Shown: positions 50,645 to 59,707 of the stretch, piece by piece | How the letters are laid out: each line of letters starts with the position of its first letter | How positions within the stretch are numbered: position 1 is the stretch's first letter | Assembly: GCF_007558725.1 (NCBI RefSeq) | Contig: NZ_VLPL01000006.1 | Span: forward strand, 186,001-250,000 | Direction of reading: 5' to 3' | From: Fluviicola chungangensis | Lineage (GTDB): Bacteria > Bacteroidota > Bacteroidia > Flavobacteriales_D > Crocinitomicaceae | DNA length: 64,000 bases | Translations under genes and position numbers: made by a program | The notes under the pieces: generated by a model | Databases searched by the model: none | What the model saw: the letters and a program-made list of their open reading frames with translations, nothing else | What the model was told of the DNA's origin: nothing

Positions 50645-51133
50645 ATGACAAACGTTCAATTGACTCAGGAGCAAAGAGAACTCATCGAAAGAATGGGTGT
50701 TTTTTATGAGCAACATGGAATTCCGCCTATGGAAGGTCGTATTATGTCACTGCTTATTGTTTGTGATGAGCCCGAACTCACTTTTGACCAGATTCGCGAA
50801 CTGCTCGGAATCAGTAAAAGTGCAACCAGCTCAGCTCTGAATATGCTTTTGCTTACACAACGGGCCATTTACAGAACAAAACCCGGAGATCGTAAACGCT
50901 ACTTCGCCAGCAACATTGTCCAATGGCAGGAAGGATTTACAGAGAACTTTCAGAAGTTCTTCGGTGTCATCAAGATCATGAAAGAAGCTTTGGCACAGCG
51001 AACTCCAAAAACTCCTGAATTCAACGGACAGATGGCTGAATTCATTGAATTTATCGAATACCTGAGTGTTGAATTTCCAAGACTTTACCAGGAATGGTGC
51101 AACCGCAATACATCGAATAATAATAACCAATAA
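50645..51133 (+). CDS. GbsR/MarR-family transcriptional regulator
   Basis: A 162-residue winged-helix protein: IERMGVFYEQHGIPPMEGRI is the GbsR-type opening, EPELTFDQIRELLGISKSAT the HTH, TQRAIYRTKPGDRKRYFASN the wing. The C-terminal helices mediate dimerisation. It heads the operon of TolC, adaptor and RND pump and probably represses it by binding the palindrome at 50551-50582, releasing DNA when a drug or bile-like effector binds (inference from MarR biology). The TolC gene begins 13 bases after its stop. Confidence 0.9.
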   Translation: MTNVQLTQEQRELIERMGVFYEQHGIPPMEGRIMSLLIVCDEPELTFDQIRELLGISKSATSSALNMLLLTQRAIYRTKPGDRKRYFASNIVQWQEGFTENFQKFFGVIKIMKEALAQRTPKTPEFNGQMAEFIEFIEYLSVEFPRLYQEWCNRNTSNNNNQ

Positions 51134-51146
51134 CACAACAACCAGT

Positions 51147-52496
51147 ATGAAGGAAAGAATACAAAACCGTCGCCTGAGCTTACTGATGCTGCTTGTCCTT
51201 TTGGCCGGGAGCGTGAGCTTTGCCAGGGCGCAATCCGGTCAGATGTCGCTGCAACAATGCGTCCAATATGGCCTGACAAAAAACAAAGGGTTGCTGAAAT
51301 CGAAATTAGAGATCGATCGCGCCAATGAAAAACGGACAGAGACCCGTTCTGAATATTTGCCACAGGTAAACGGAACCATCTCTTTCCAGGACAATCTGAA
51401 GCTTCAGACATCGATCCTTCCAGGAGAATTGATCGGTCAGCCCGGAACACAGGTTCCGGTCCAGTTCGGTACGAAATACAACACGAGTGCCGGAATCGAT
51501 GCGAAACAGGTGATCTACAATCAATCACTGATCTATGGTATGAAATTGACGAAACAGAGCACCAAAGTCTCTGAAATCAATGCCCGAAAGACAGAAGAAC
51601 AATTGATCTATGATATTGCAAGTGCGTACTATGCGGCGCAGATTTCCTTTACTCAGAAGAAATTGGTCGAATCAAACCTGGGGCAGATAGATTCCTTGTT
51701 TAAGATCACTCAAATCCAGTTCGAGAACGATGCCGCAAAACAATTGGATTTAGACAAGCTGACCGTTAACAAGACCAACCTTCAGACGGAATTGATTACA
51801 ATTACTGCGAGTTACGAGCAACAATTGATGCTGTTAAAGTATTACATGGGAATGCCGCTTGATGAAGCGATTGAAATTGCTGCAATCAACATTGACGAGC
51901 AATCTGCAACCATTATAGACACCAAGTCACTGAACAGTACAGACCTGGAGCTAATTCAGGCACAAAGAGAGATCTATTCGGTGACCTTACAGCAGATCAG
52001 AGCAGGTTATTTACCTTCGCTTTCATTGAGTTTTCAATCGTCCGTGCAAAATATGCAAAACAATCTGCGCATGTTCGACAAAAATGCAAAGTGGTTCCCG
52101 ACTTCCTATGTCGGATTGAATTTATCGATTCCAATCTTTGACGGACTTGCAAAAAACTCCCGTGTGAAGCAAACAAAAATCCAATTGGAACAATCGGTTT
52201 TGGAAGAGGAATACCTGGCTGAAAATTTGAAAATGCAGCGCGATAACGCAAACAATACCTTAAAAGCAAACCAGGCAGCTTTGACAAGTCAAAAAAGCAA
52301 TATTGACCTGGCTCAAAAAGTATATGCGGTAACACAAGCCCAGTTTATCGGCGGAATTGCAACAGTCACAGACCTTGTAAATGCGGAAACATCTTTAAGG
52401 GATGCCCAGACAAATTACCTAAAAGCATTGGTCCAAGTAAAATTGGGTGAACTCGACCTCATTAAATCAACAGGAAATATCAGAACATTAAACTAA
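51147..52496 (+). CDS. TolC-family outer-membrane efflux channel
   Basis: A 449-residue protein starting at the ATG at 51147 with a signal peptide (LLAGSVSFARAQS). It shows the two related halves of TolC-type proteins: the N-terminal motif SLQQCVQYGLTKNKGLLKSK with EKRTETRSEYLPQVNGTISF, and the C-terminal LELIQAQREIYSVTLQQIRA with YLPSLSLSF and SLRDAQTNYLKALVQVKLGE. It forms a trimeric channel through the outer membrane for the RND pump encoded downstream. The in-frame TTG at 51066 overlaps the regulator and was rejected. Confidence 0.93.
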   Translation: MKERIQNRRLSLLMLLVLLAGSVSFARAQSGQMSLQQCVQYGLTKNKGLLKSKLEIDRANEKRTETRSEYLPQVNGTISFQDNLKLQTSILPGELIGQPGTQVPVQFGTKYNTSAGIDAKQVIYNQSLIYGMKLTKQSTKVSEINARKTEEQLIYDIASAYYAAQISFTQKKLVESNLGQIDSLFKITQIQFENDAAKQLDLDKLTVNKTNLQTELITITASYEQQLMLLKYYMGMPLDEAIEIAAINIDEQSATIIDTKSLNSTDLELIQAQREIYSVTLQQIRAGYLPSLSLSFQSSVQNMQNNLRMFDKNAKWFPTSYVGLNLSIPIFDGLAKNSRVKQTKIQLEQSVLEEEYLAENLKMQRDNANNTLKANQAALTSQKSNIDLAQKVYAVTQAQFIGGIATVTDLVNAETSLRDAQTNYLKALVQVKLGELDLIKSTGNIRTLN

Positions 52497-52576
52497 GTTC
52501 AAAGAGTTCCAACGGTTTAAAAAGTTCAATTTGAACATTTGAATTAGTTAGAATAAAACATAAACAATTTAAAGAC
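52497..52576. other. Intra-operon spacer with GTTCAA repeats
   Basis: 80 bases between TolC and adaptor genes with repeated GTTCAAA-type words and a GTTCAA-T-TTGAAC palindrome (52524-52536). It may modulate expression within the operon. Confidence 0.35.
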
Positions 52577-53692
52577 ATGGAAAATCAAGAACAATATATC
52601 AAATCCGGCCAGCAGCCAAAAAAGAAGAGCGCATTCAGACGCATCATTTTACCGATCCTGATCGGAGTCGTGATCCTGGTCATAATCATTGCTAAACTTG
52701 GCAGCAACAAAGCAAAAATGGACGCCAATGCATCCATTACGGAGAAAAAAATGACCGTTTTCCCGGTAACAGTTGCCGAACCGAAGATGGAAACCGTTTC
52801 ACAAGACTTCGAATTGAACGGAAATTTTATCCCGGATCACCAACTGAGCTTTGTTTCGGAAACTTCCGGCCGAGTAAGAACATTGCTGATCGAAAACGGT
52901 GATTATGTTTCCGAAGGAAAGGTAATCGCAACACTGGACAACGAGCAAATTCGTATTGACCTGGCTTTGGCGAAAACAACCCTGGAAAAAGCAAAATCAG
53001 ATTTGGAGAAATACGAACGCATGGTAGCAAGCGGGGCTGTAAACAAGCAGCAGGTAGAAGAAATGCGTATGAACATGAACACCGCAGATGCGAAGGTAAA
53101 AACACTTCAGCACAGTTTAAAACTAACAACAATCGTTTCCCCTATCTCAGGAGTTGTTTCCAATGTGGCAATCGAAAAAGGAAGTTACCTGGCCCCGGGA
53201 ACAGCCATTGCTGACATCGTAGATATCAAATCACTGAAAATGAGCGTGAAGTTATTGGATGTGCAGGCCATTCGGGTAAAAGCCGGTCAATCGGTGAACA
53301 TTGTTCCTGATTTGTATCCGAATACAACTATTCCGGGAAAAGTAGCATCCGTTTCACCACAAGCTGATGGTTCCAAAAAATTCAATACTGAAATCCGTTT
53401 CAACAACCCTTCAAAAACTCCTTTGAAATCAGGAATGAGCGGAAAAGTGAAGTTTGTTTTCGGGGGCACCAAGGAGGCATTGACCATTCCGTTGAAATGT
53501 CTGGCCGGAAGTATCAAAGACCCGAAGGTTTTCGTGGTCCGTGACGGCAAAGCAAAACTGACAAAAATCGAGATCGGTGCCGTGGATGATAATCAAATCG
53601 AAATTGTATCCGGTTTAACCCCGGGAATGAAAGTGGTAAAAACAGGCCAGTTGAATATCGATAACGGGTCCAAAGTTAAGATCATCAAGTAA
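52577..53692 (+). CDS. RND efflux periplasmic adaptor (membrane fusion protein)
   Basis: A 371-residue protein with one N-terminal membrane anchor (about 24-43, RIILPILIGVVILVIIIAKL). The rest is the HlyD/AcrA-like series: a lipoyl-like half (FVSETSGRVRTLLIENGDYV), an alpha hairpin (DLALAKTTLEKAKSDLEKYE), the second lipoyl half (IVSPISGVVSNVAIEKGSYL), beta barrel and membrane-proximal domain. It bridges pump and TolC. Its TAA stop overlaps the first arm of a hairpin at 53691-53709. Confidence 0.94.
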   Translation: MENQEQYIKSGQQPKKKSAFRRIILPILIGVVILVIIIAKLGSNKAKMDANASITEKKMTVFPVTVAEPKMETVSQDFELNGNFIPDHQLSFVSETSGRVRTLLIENGDYVSEGKVIATLDNEQIRIDLALAKTTLEKAKSDLEKYERMVASGAVNKQQVEEMRMNMNTADAKVKTLQHSLKLTTIVSPISGVVSNVAIEKGSYLAPGTAIADIVDIKSLKMSVKLLDVQAIRVKAGQSVNIVPDLYPNTTIPGKVASVSPQADGSKKFNTEIRFNNPSKTPLKSGMSGKVKFVFGGTKEALTIPLKCLAGSIKDPKVFVVRDGKAKLTKIEIGAVDDNQIEIVSGLTPGMKVVKTGQLNIDNGSKVKIIK

Positions 53693-53759
53693 TTAGACAA
53701 AGTCTAATTTAATTATGAATGATTAGAATTATCAAGCTGAAAACCTTCTCTTGATAATT
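53691..53759. repeat. Two hairpins between adaptor and pump genes
   Basis: AATTAGAC-AAA-GTCTAATT (53691-53709) begins at the adaptor stop codon; AATTATCAAG (53727-53736) pairs with CTTGATAATT (53750-53759). They sit inside the operon and could attenuate transcription or stabilise the upstream mRNA. Confidence 0.5.
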
Positions 53760-53821
53760 GATAATTCCTTCATTGATAATTAGTAGATACACTGTCTTTA
53801 AAGAACTAAAAATTAAGAAAT

Positions 53822-56800
53822 ATGTCTATTACAGAATTAGCCATAAAGAGACCCTCGTTGATTGTTGTGATCTTCTCGGTCCTGGGTTTCCTCGGAATTC
53901 TCAGCTATTCCAAATTGAATTACGAGCTGATGCCGAAATTCTCCATTCCTGTGGTAACTGTTACAACAGTTTATCCGGGAGCTTCCCCATCAGAAGTTGA
54001 GAACTCGGTAACCAAAAAAATTGAAGATGCACTTTCAGGGGTTGAAAGCCTGGACTATACGCAATCGACGTCCATGGAAGGTGTTTCTACCGTTGTATTG
54101 CTGCTGAAGAACGATGCCGATCCGGACAAAGCACTGCAGGAAGCCCAGCGAAAAATCAATGCGATGCTTTCCAGTCTTCCGGAAGAAGTACTTTCTCCAT
54201 CCTTGGGAAAATTCTCCTTTGATGAAGCACCGATCATGAGTGTTGGTGTGACTGCCGACATGCCTCCGACAGAATTGTATTCCCTGGTGAAGGATGATAT
54301 TTCCCCTTCCCTTGCAAAAATGGAAGGAATGGCCCAAATTACCATGGTCGGCGGTGAGGAGCGCGAAATCAAAGTTCAGGTGAACCGGGAAGCTTGTGAG
54401 AATTACGGTATTTCAATCCTCCAGGTTACCAACGCCATCCGAAACGCCAACCTCGAATTACCTACTGGAAAAGTAAAAAGTGACGGCACGCAGGCATTGG
54501 TCCGTTTACGTGGAAAGTACAAAGACCTGAACGAATTAAACAACCTGGTAATTGTAACCGACCCGAAAACAAATTCTCCGGTTAGACTAAACGAAGTCGC
54601 AAGTGTTACGGATGCTTCCAAAGAAATCAAGACCTATAACCGGATTAACGGAACGAACTCTTTGGGTCTTCAGATCATGAAACAAACTGATGCGAACGCG
54701 GTTAAGATCAGTAAAATGGTCAAAGAAGAATTCAAGAAGCTGGAAGAACAATACAAGAAACAAGGATTGAAATTCGATATTGCATCCGACTCATCCGATT
54801 TTACGCTTGCGGCTGCAGAAGCAGTTGTAACGGATTTGGGATTGGCGATCTTCATCGTGGCATTGGTAATGTTGTTGTTCCTTCACAGTGTGAGAAACGC
54901 TTTCATTATCATGATTTCCATTCCGGCATCCCTGATCTCTGTTTTCATTGCGATGTACTTGCTCGGATTTACTTTAAACCTGATGACTTTGCTTGCAATT
55001 TCATTGGTTGTAGGAATCCTGGTCGATGACTCGATTGTTGTCCTGGAGAATATTTACCGTCACCTGGAAATGGGAAAAGAACGCCGGAAAGCGGCCTTGG
55101 AAGGGCGTAATGAAATTGGATTTACGGCGATGGGGATTACCCTGGTTGACGTCGTGGTATTCCTTCCCCTGACGATGGTCGGCGGATTGATTTCCAACCT
55201 GCTTTCCCAGTTCTCTCTGGTAATTGTTATTTCGACTCTGATGTCCCTATTTGTTTCTTTTACCCTGACGCCGCTTTTGGCTTCCCGCTTTGCGAAAGAA
55301 ACCGTTTTGACCAATAAAACATTGGGCGGAAGAATCGTTACGACTTTTGAGCGTATCCTGAAAAACATTACCACATCCTATGGACGAGCATTAACCGTTG
55401 CGCTTCGCAGAAAACGTTACATCATTCCTGCGGCAGCCCTTGGGATTATTATTATACCGGTAATGCTCGGACCATATATCGGTGGTGAATTTGTGAGCCA
55501 GGGTGACCGCGGAGAGTTCGTGATCTCATTGGAATTACCGCAAGATGCGACCATTCAGCAAACAAATACAACTGTTCAGCGCGTAGAAGATTACCTGTTC
55601 AATAATCCGATGGTCGTTAATGTTTTCACCAGCGTGGGAACTGCCAGCGGAAACATGGGATCTCAAAGCAATGCCAGCAACAAGGCACAGTTAACCGTGA
55701 AAATCATAGACAAAGAGAAACGGGATAAATCTGCAGCAATCATTGCCCAGTTAATGAAGCAGGACTTGGAAAACATGTTACCGGATGTCAAAGTGAACTC
55801 GGCAGCAGTCGGAATCATGGGGGGAGCTGATGACGCACCGATCCAGATCGCGGTTACCGGAAATAATATGGATTCAAACTATGTGGCTGCTGCGAAAGTG
55901 GTCGAAACACTGAAATCCATCAAGGGAACTGCCGAGGTCAAAGTATCGGTTGAAACCGGAAACCCGGAAATTACCGTAAACATTGACCGGGACAAAATGG
56001 CAGAATTGGGACTGACGATGAATACGGTGGGTTCCACCCTGCAAATGTCATTCAACGGAGATGATAATTCCAAGTATACCGAAGGAGGAAAAGATTACGA
56101 CATTTTGGTGAATTACGATGACTTCGACCGCAAAAACACCGAAGACGTGAAAAATGTTTACTTCATCAACGATAAAGGAGAAGAAATCAAATTGAGCCAG
56201 TTTGCCAAGATCGGTAAAGCCAGCGGACCATCGAAACTGGAACGCATGAACCGGATCCCTTCGATCACCGTCACTTCACAGGTATTGGGAACTTCCAGTC
56301 AGCAGGTAACGGATGAATTTGCAAAACGCATAGAAAAGGATCCGCTGCCAAGCAACACCGTATACAGTTTTGAAGGAGACGCCAAAAACATGGCGGAAGC
56401 ATTCGGAAACTTATTACTGGCGATTCTGGCTTCCATCATCTTCGTATACCTGATCATGGTCGCATTGTATGATTCGTACGTCTATCCGTTTGTTGTTCTG
56501 TTCTCCATTCCATTGGCGATTATCGGAGCTTTGCTTGCATTGGCATTGTCATCGGAACCAATCAGTATTTTCTCGATGCTGGGTATGATCATGCTGATCG
56601 GATTGGTCGCTAAGAATGCGATTTTGATTGTCGACTTTGCCAATCAGAAGAAAGCCGACGGGCACAATACTGTGGAAGCATTGATCATTGCAGGACAAGC
56701 GCGTTTACGTCCAATCCTCATGACAACCCTGGCAATGGTTTTCGGGATGATGCCAATCGCATTTGCACATGGTGCAGGGGCTGAATGGAAAGCGGGATTG

Positions 56801-56974
56801 GCCTGGGTATTGATCGGCGGTTTGACCAGTTCGATGCTATTGACGCTAATCATTGTACCATGTGTCTACCTGATTTTCGACATTTTCAAAAGACAAATAT
56901 CCAATAAAAACGCACGAAAGCTGCTTAAAGAAGTTGATGTGGTCGCACTAGGGCACGAGTACGATCACAATTGA
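53822..56974 (+). CDS. RND efflux pump, HAE1-type inner-membrane transporter
   Basis: A 1050-residue protein with 12 membrane helices in two repeats, each with a large periplasmic loop. The proton-relay pair is in VVGILVDDSIVVLENIYRHL (Asp402-Asp403); further family strings are TVYPGASPSEVENSVTKKIE near the start, PLTMVGGLISNLLSQFSLVI, and the second-half motif LVAKNAILIVDFANQKKADG. It exports drugs or other amphiphiles by proton antiport together with the adaptor and TolC. Close to, but slightly shorter than, AcrB-type pumps in loop lengths. It ends the operon; a terminator follows. Confidence 0.96.
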   Translation: MSITELAIKRPSLIVVIFSVLGFLGILSYSKLNYELMPKFSIPVVTVTTVYPGASPSEVENSVTKKIEDALSGVESLDYTQSTSMEGVSTVVLLLKNDADPDKALQEAQRKINAMLSSLPEEVLSPSLGKFSFDEAPIMSVGVTADMPPTELYSLVKDDISPSLAKMEGMAQITMVGGEEREIKVQVNREACENYGISILQVTNAIRNANLELPTGKVKSDGTQALVRLRGKYKDLNELNNLVIVTDPKTNSPVRLNEVASVTDASKEIKTYNRINGTNSLGLQIMKQTDANAVKISKMVKEEFKKLEEQYKKQGLKFDIASDSSDFTLAAAEAVVTDLGLAIFIVALVMLLFLHSVRNAFIIMISIPASLISVFIAMYLLGFTLNLMTLLAISLVVGILVDDSIVVLENIYRHLEMGKERRKAALEGRNEIGFTAMGITLVDVVVFLPLTMVGGLISNLLSQFSLVIVISTLMSLFVSFTLTPLLASRFAKETVLTNKTLGGRIVTTFERILKNITTSYGRALTVALRRKRYIIPAAALGIIIIPVMLGPYIGGEFVSQGDRGEFVISLELPQDATIQQTNTTVQRVEDYLFNNPMVVNVFTSVGTASGNMGSQSNASNKAQLTVKIIDKEKRDKSAAIIAQLMKQDLENMLPDVKVNSAAVGIMGGADDAPIQIAVTGNNMDSNYVAAAKVVETLKSIKGTAEVKVSVETGNPEITVNIDRDKMAELGLTMNTVGSTLQMSFNGDDNSKYTEGGKDYDILVNYDDFDRKNTEDVKNVYFINDKGEEIKLSQFAKIGKASGPSKLERMNRIPSITVTSQVLGTSSQQVTDEFAKRIEKDPLPSNTVYSFEGDAKNMAEAFGNLLLAILASIIFVYLIMVALYDSYVYPFVVLFSIPLAIIGALLALALSSEPISIFSMLGMIMLIGLVAKNAILIVDFANQKKADGHNTVEALIIAGQARLRPILMTTLAMVFGMMPIAFAHGAGAEWKAGLAWVLIGGLTSSMLLTLIIVPCVYLIFDIFKRQISNKNARKLLKEVDVVALGHEYDHN

Positions 56975-56990
56975 CACCAATAACCAAAGG

Positions 56991-57023
56991 AAACGCCTCG
57001 ACTCTATCATCGGGGCGTTTTTT
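56991..57023 (+). terminator. Terminator of the efflux operon
   Basis: AAACGCCTCGA (56991-57001) pairs with TCGGGGCGTTT (57010-57020) in an 11-bp stem with one G-T pair, followed by TTT and a T-rich tail. Confidence 0.8.
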
Positions 57024-57030
57024 GCTTTTG

Positions 57031-57270
57031 ATCACCACATGATTTTTACCACAAATGTGTCTACATGATTCATCGTTTCGATGCCTGCCGGTAGTGACTC
57101 TTATTCTTTTTCACAGATGCACAGATTAGAGCGAGCCTAACGGTCTCGCTGAAATGGCGACTGGTAAGGGGAATACTTAAGTCAGGTAACATCAATCTTA
57201 AAAAATATGGTATAAGGCTGTCCGGTAGGCAGCCATTTTATTTGTGCATTTGTGGTAAAACCCACCCACT
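57031..57270. repeat. Dispersed-type element with ACCACAAATG ends
   Basis: TTTTACCACAAATG (57044-57057) and CATTTGTGGTAAAA (57247-57260) are perfect 14-bp inverted arms 217 bases apart. Inside lie CACAGATGCACAGATTAGAG and a CTGCC/GGCAG pair. Strings such as ...cacagatgcacagatt... and ...tttgtgcatttgtggt... recur between genes in many bacteria. No protein is encoded. The 402-base spacer otherwise contains the efflux terminator and the promoter region of the next gene. Confidence 0.6.
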
Positions 57271-57376
57271 TCTATTTCCTGTGGTAAATCCATTTAGTGA
57301 TCACAAATACCATTCTCCGGTAATACTTGCATAATACCTAATCCCGAATTTTGCTCCGGATTATTTATATCGCATC

Positions 57377-59617
57377 ATGACAAAACATTTCATTCTAGTT
57401 ATCAGTTGTGTTCTGGCAGTTCTTTCTTTGAATGCACAGGATATCGCCACGACCCGCAATGCTTCCTTAGGAAGTACCGTTACATTCAGAGGAGTTTCTC
57501 TCAATGGACCTGAATTACCAAATATCCGCTACATACAGGATGCTACCGGAGGAATTGCTATTTATGGATCAAACGTATCATCCATCAACGAAGGAGATTC
57601 TGTGTTGATTACCGGAACCATGACGAATTACAACAATTTGGTCGAAGTAACTCCTGTAACTTCCATGAGTGTATTGGCAAATGTTGCACTTCCGGCAGCC
57701 CAGGTTATTACGGATGTTTCCCTGATCGATGATCAGTACGAAGGTGAATTGTTACACTTTGATAACTGTACGTTTGCAAACGGTGGTGCATTATTCGCCG
57801 GAAATACCAACTACAATGTAACAATCGGCGGGCAAACGCTTCAGATCCGTATTCTCAACGGAAGTCCGTTGATCGGCGAAGTCATTCCGAGTGGCGCTGT
57901 GAATTTGACGGGAATCATGTCACAATACTGTTTTTCACCGACTACAGGTTGTACATCCGGTTACCAGTTATTGTTGCGAACAATCAATGACATCGAAGCT
58001 ACTTCTTCTATTTTCCTCACACAACCGATCAGCACTGCAGGGATTACTACAACCGGTTTTGATATCCATTGGTCGACAAACATTCCCGGAGACAATTCCT
58101 ATATCAAATACGGAGTTACGCCGGCTTTGGAAATGGGAACGATTACATCCGGAAACACAACCAATCACGTTGCTACTTTAACAGGATTAACTCCCGCAAC
58201 TATTTACTATGTGCGCGCTTATTCCTGGAATGGCGTCGACAGCGCTGTCACATTAGAACGCACATTCGTTACCCAATCTCTTTCTTCCGGTACCATCAAG
58301 ACTTATTTTAATCGCGTAACAGATATCAGTTATTCAACGGGAACAAATGCAGTTTTCCTAAATCACCGGATTGCGGATACACTGGCCGCATATATTGACC
58401 GAACCAATTCCTCATTGGATATTGCCATTTATAACTGGGATCATTCACCGGATGCCATGAAAATTATTACCGCAGTAAACAATGCATATAACCGGGGTGT
58501 AAAAATTCGTGTGATTAGTGATGGAAGTACTGTAAACTCGGGTGTCAATGGTCTGAATAATGCGATTCCTGTGCTGTCAACACCTCAAGGAAGTGATTAT
58601 ACGATCATGCACAACAAATTTGTAATCATGGATGCCAATGTAAGTAATCCCGATTATCCGGTAGTCTGGACAGGATCTACGAACTTCACAGAAGGACAAT
58701 TAGATGATGACGCCAACAATGTCATCGTTTTCCAGGATCAAAGTTTGGCGCGCGGTTACAAGATGGAATTTGATGAAATGTGGGGAGATTCCAGTCAAAA
58801 TTCTCAACCGAATATGACTATGTCCCGATTCGGACAATTCAAAACAGACAATACACCACATGAATACGTTATCGGCGGAAAACGCGTTGAATCTTATTTC
58901 AGTCCTTCCGACCAGGTAAATACACAAATCCTAAACACCATTGAAACTGCGGATGATGATCTTTACTTTGCCGTTATGGTGATTACCCGTTCCGATCTTG
59001 CTTACGCTATTCGTGACCGTATTCAAACACAATCCCTGGCAGCAAAAGGAATTATTGATGATGCTTCCACTTCTGCCACTCCTTACGGAATATTGAATCC
59101 GTCAATGGGTACAAGCCTCGCGGTAAACGGACACAACTGGATTTTCCACCACAAGTACTTAGTTGTCGATGCATCCAATCCGGCTTCAGATCCAATTGTA
59201 CTAACCGGTTCTCACAACTGGAGTAACGGTGCTGATCAAAAGAACGACGAAAACACCGTAATTGTTCACGATGCTTCTATTGCAAACCAATATTACCAGG
59301 ATTTCATGGGAAGGTGGTGTGAACGAAATGGCGGAACTTGTTCCTTAGGTTTGGAAGAATCTTCCAATGACATGCAATTACTGATCTATCCGAATCCAAC
59401 TACCGGGGCATTTGCCATTCAAGTACCGGGAGACGGAAACACAGCAGACATTACCATTACTGATATTACAGGAAAACAAGTGTATCATACGCAAAAGAAA
59501 ACCGTTTCCGGAAATAATACAGTCGAAATAACAGACCCGTTTGCTAAAAAAGGAATTTATTTGGTGACCTATGAAAGCAACGGAACGGTTTTGACTTCTC
59601 GTATTGTTATCGAATAA
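57377..59617 (+). CDS. T9SS-secreted phospholipase D-like protein
   Basis: A 746-residue secreted protein. Signal peptide to LNAQD; an OB-fold/DUF5689-like domain (about 22-205; YIQDATGGIAIYGSNVSSIN); a fibronectin type III-like domain (about 210-300; GLTPATIYYVRAYSWNG); then a PLD-like domain with two HKD motifs, IMHNKFVIMDANVS (His412, Lys414, Asp419) and IFHHKYLVVDASNP (His591, Lys593, Asp598), each followed by a GSxNx string (TGSTNFTEGQ, TGSHNWSNGA); and a type A sorting domain (LLIYPNPTTGAFAIQV, ITDITGKQVYH, KGIYLVTYES). PLD enzymes cleave phosphodiesters in lipids or DNA; this could be an extracellular nuclease or lipase. Confidence 0.88.
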   Translation: MTKHFILVISCVLAVLSLNAQDIATTRNASLGSTVTFRGVSLNGPELPNIRYIQDATGGIAIYGSNVSSINEGDSVLITGTMTNYNNLVEVTPVTSMSVLANVALPAAQVITDVSLIDDQYEGELLHFDNCTFANGGALFAGNTNYNVTIGGQTLQIRILNGSPLIGEVIPSGAVNLTGIMSQYCFSPTTGCTSGYQLLLRTINDIEATSSIFLTQPISTAGITTTGFDIHWSTNIPGDNSYIKYGVTPALEMGTITSGNTTNHVATLTGLTPATIYYVRAYSWNGVDSAVTLERTFVTQSLSSGTIKTYFNRVTDISYSTGTNAVFLNHRIADTLAAYIDRTNSSLDIAIYNWDHSPDAMKIITAVNNAYNRGVKIRVISDGSTVNSGVNGLNNAIPVLSTPQGSDYTIMHNKFVIMDANVSNPDYPVVWTGSTNFTEGQLDDDANNVIVFQDQSLARGYKMEFDEMWGDSSQNSQPNMTMSRFGQFKTDNTPHEYVIGGKRVESYFSPSDQVNTQILNTIETADDDLYFAVMVITRSDLAYAIRDRIQTQSLAAKGIIDDASTSATPYGILNPSMGTSLAVNGHNWIFHHKYLVVDASNPASDPIVLTGSHNWSNGADQKNDENTVIVHDASIANQYYQDFMGRWCERNGGTCSLGLEESSNDMQLLIYPNPTTGAFAIQVPGDGNTADITITDITGKQVYHTQKKTVSGNNTVEITDPFAKKGIYLVTYESNGTVLTSRIVIE

Positions 59618-59654
59618 TTCTGCACGAGTAAAATACTTACACCAATTTAAAGCT

Positions 59655-59688
59655 ATTAGGCCTCCGTTGTTAACGGAGGCTTTGTCAT
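59655..59688. terminator. Terminator shared by two convergent T9SS genes
   Basis: GCCTCCGTT-GTT-AACGGAGGC (59660-59680), a perfect 9-bp stem, followed by TTTGTCAT. It lies between the genes ending at 59617 and 59708. Confidence 0.7.
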
Positions 59689-59707
59689 ATCAAAATATTT
59701 GCAGCAT

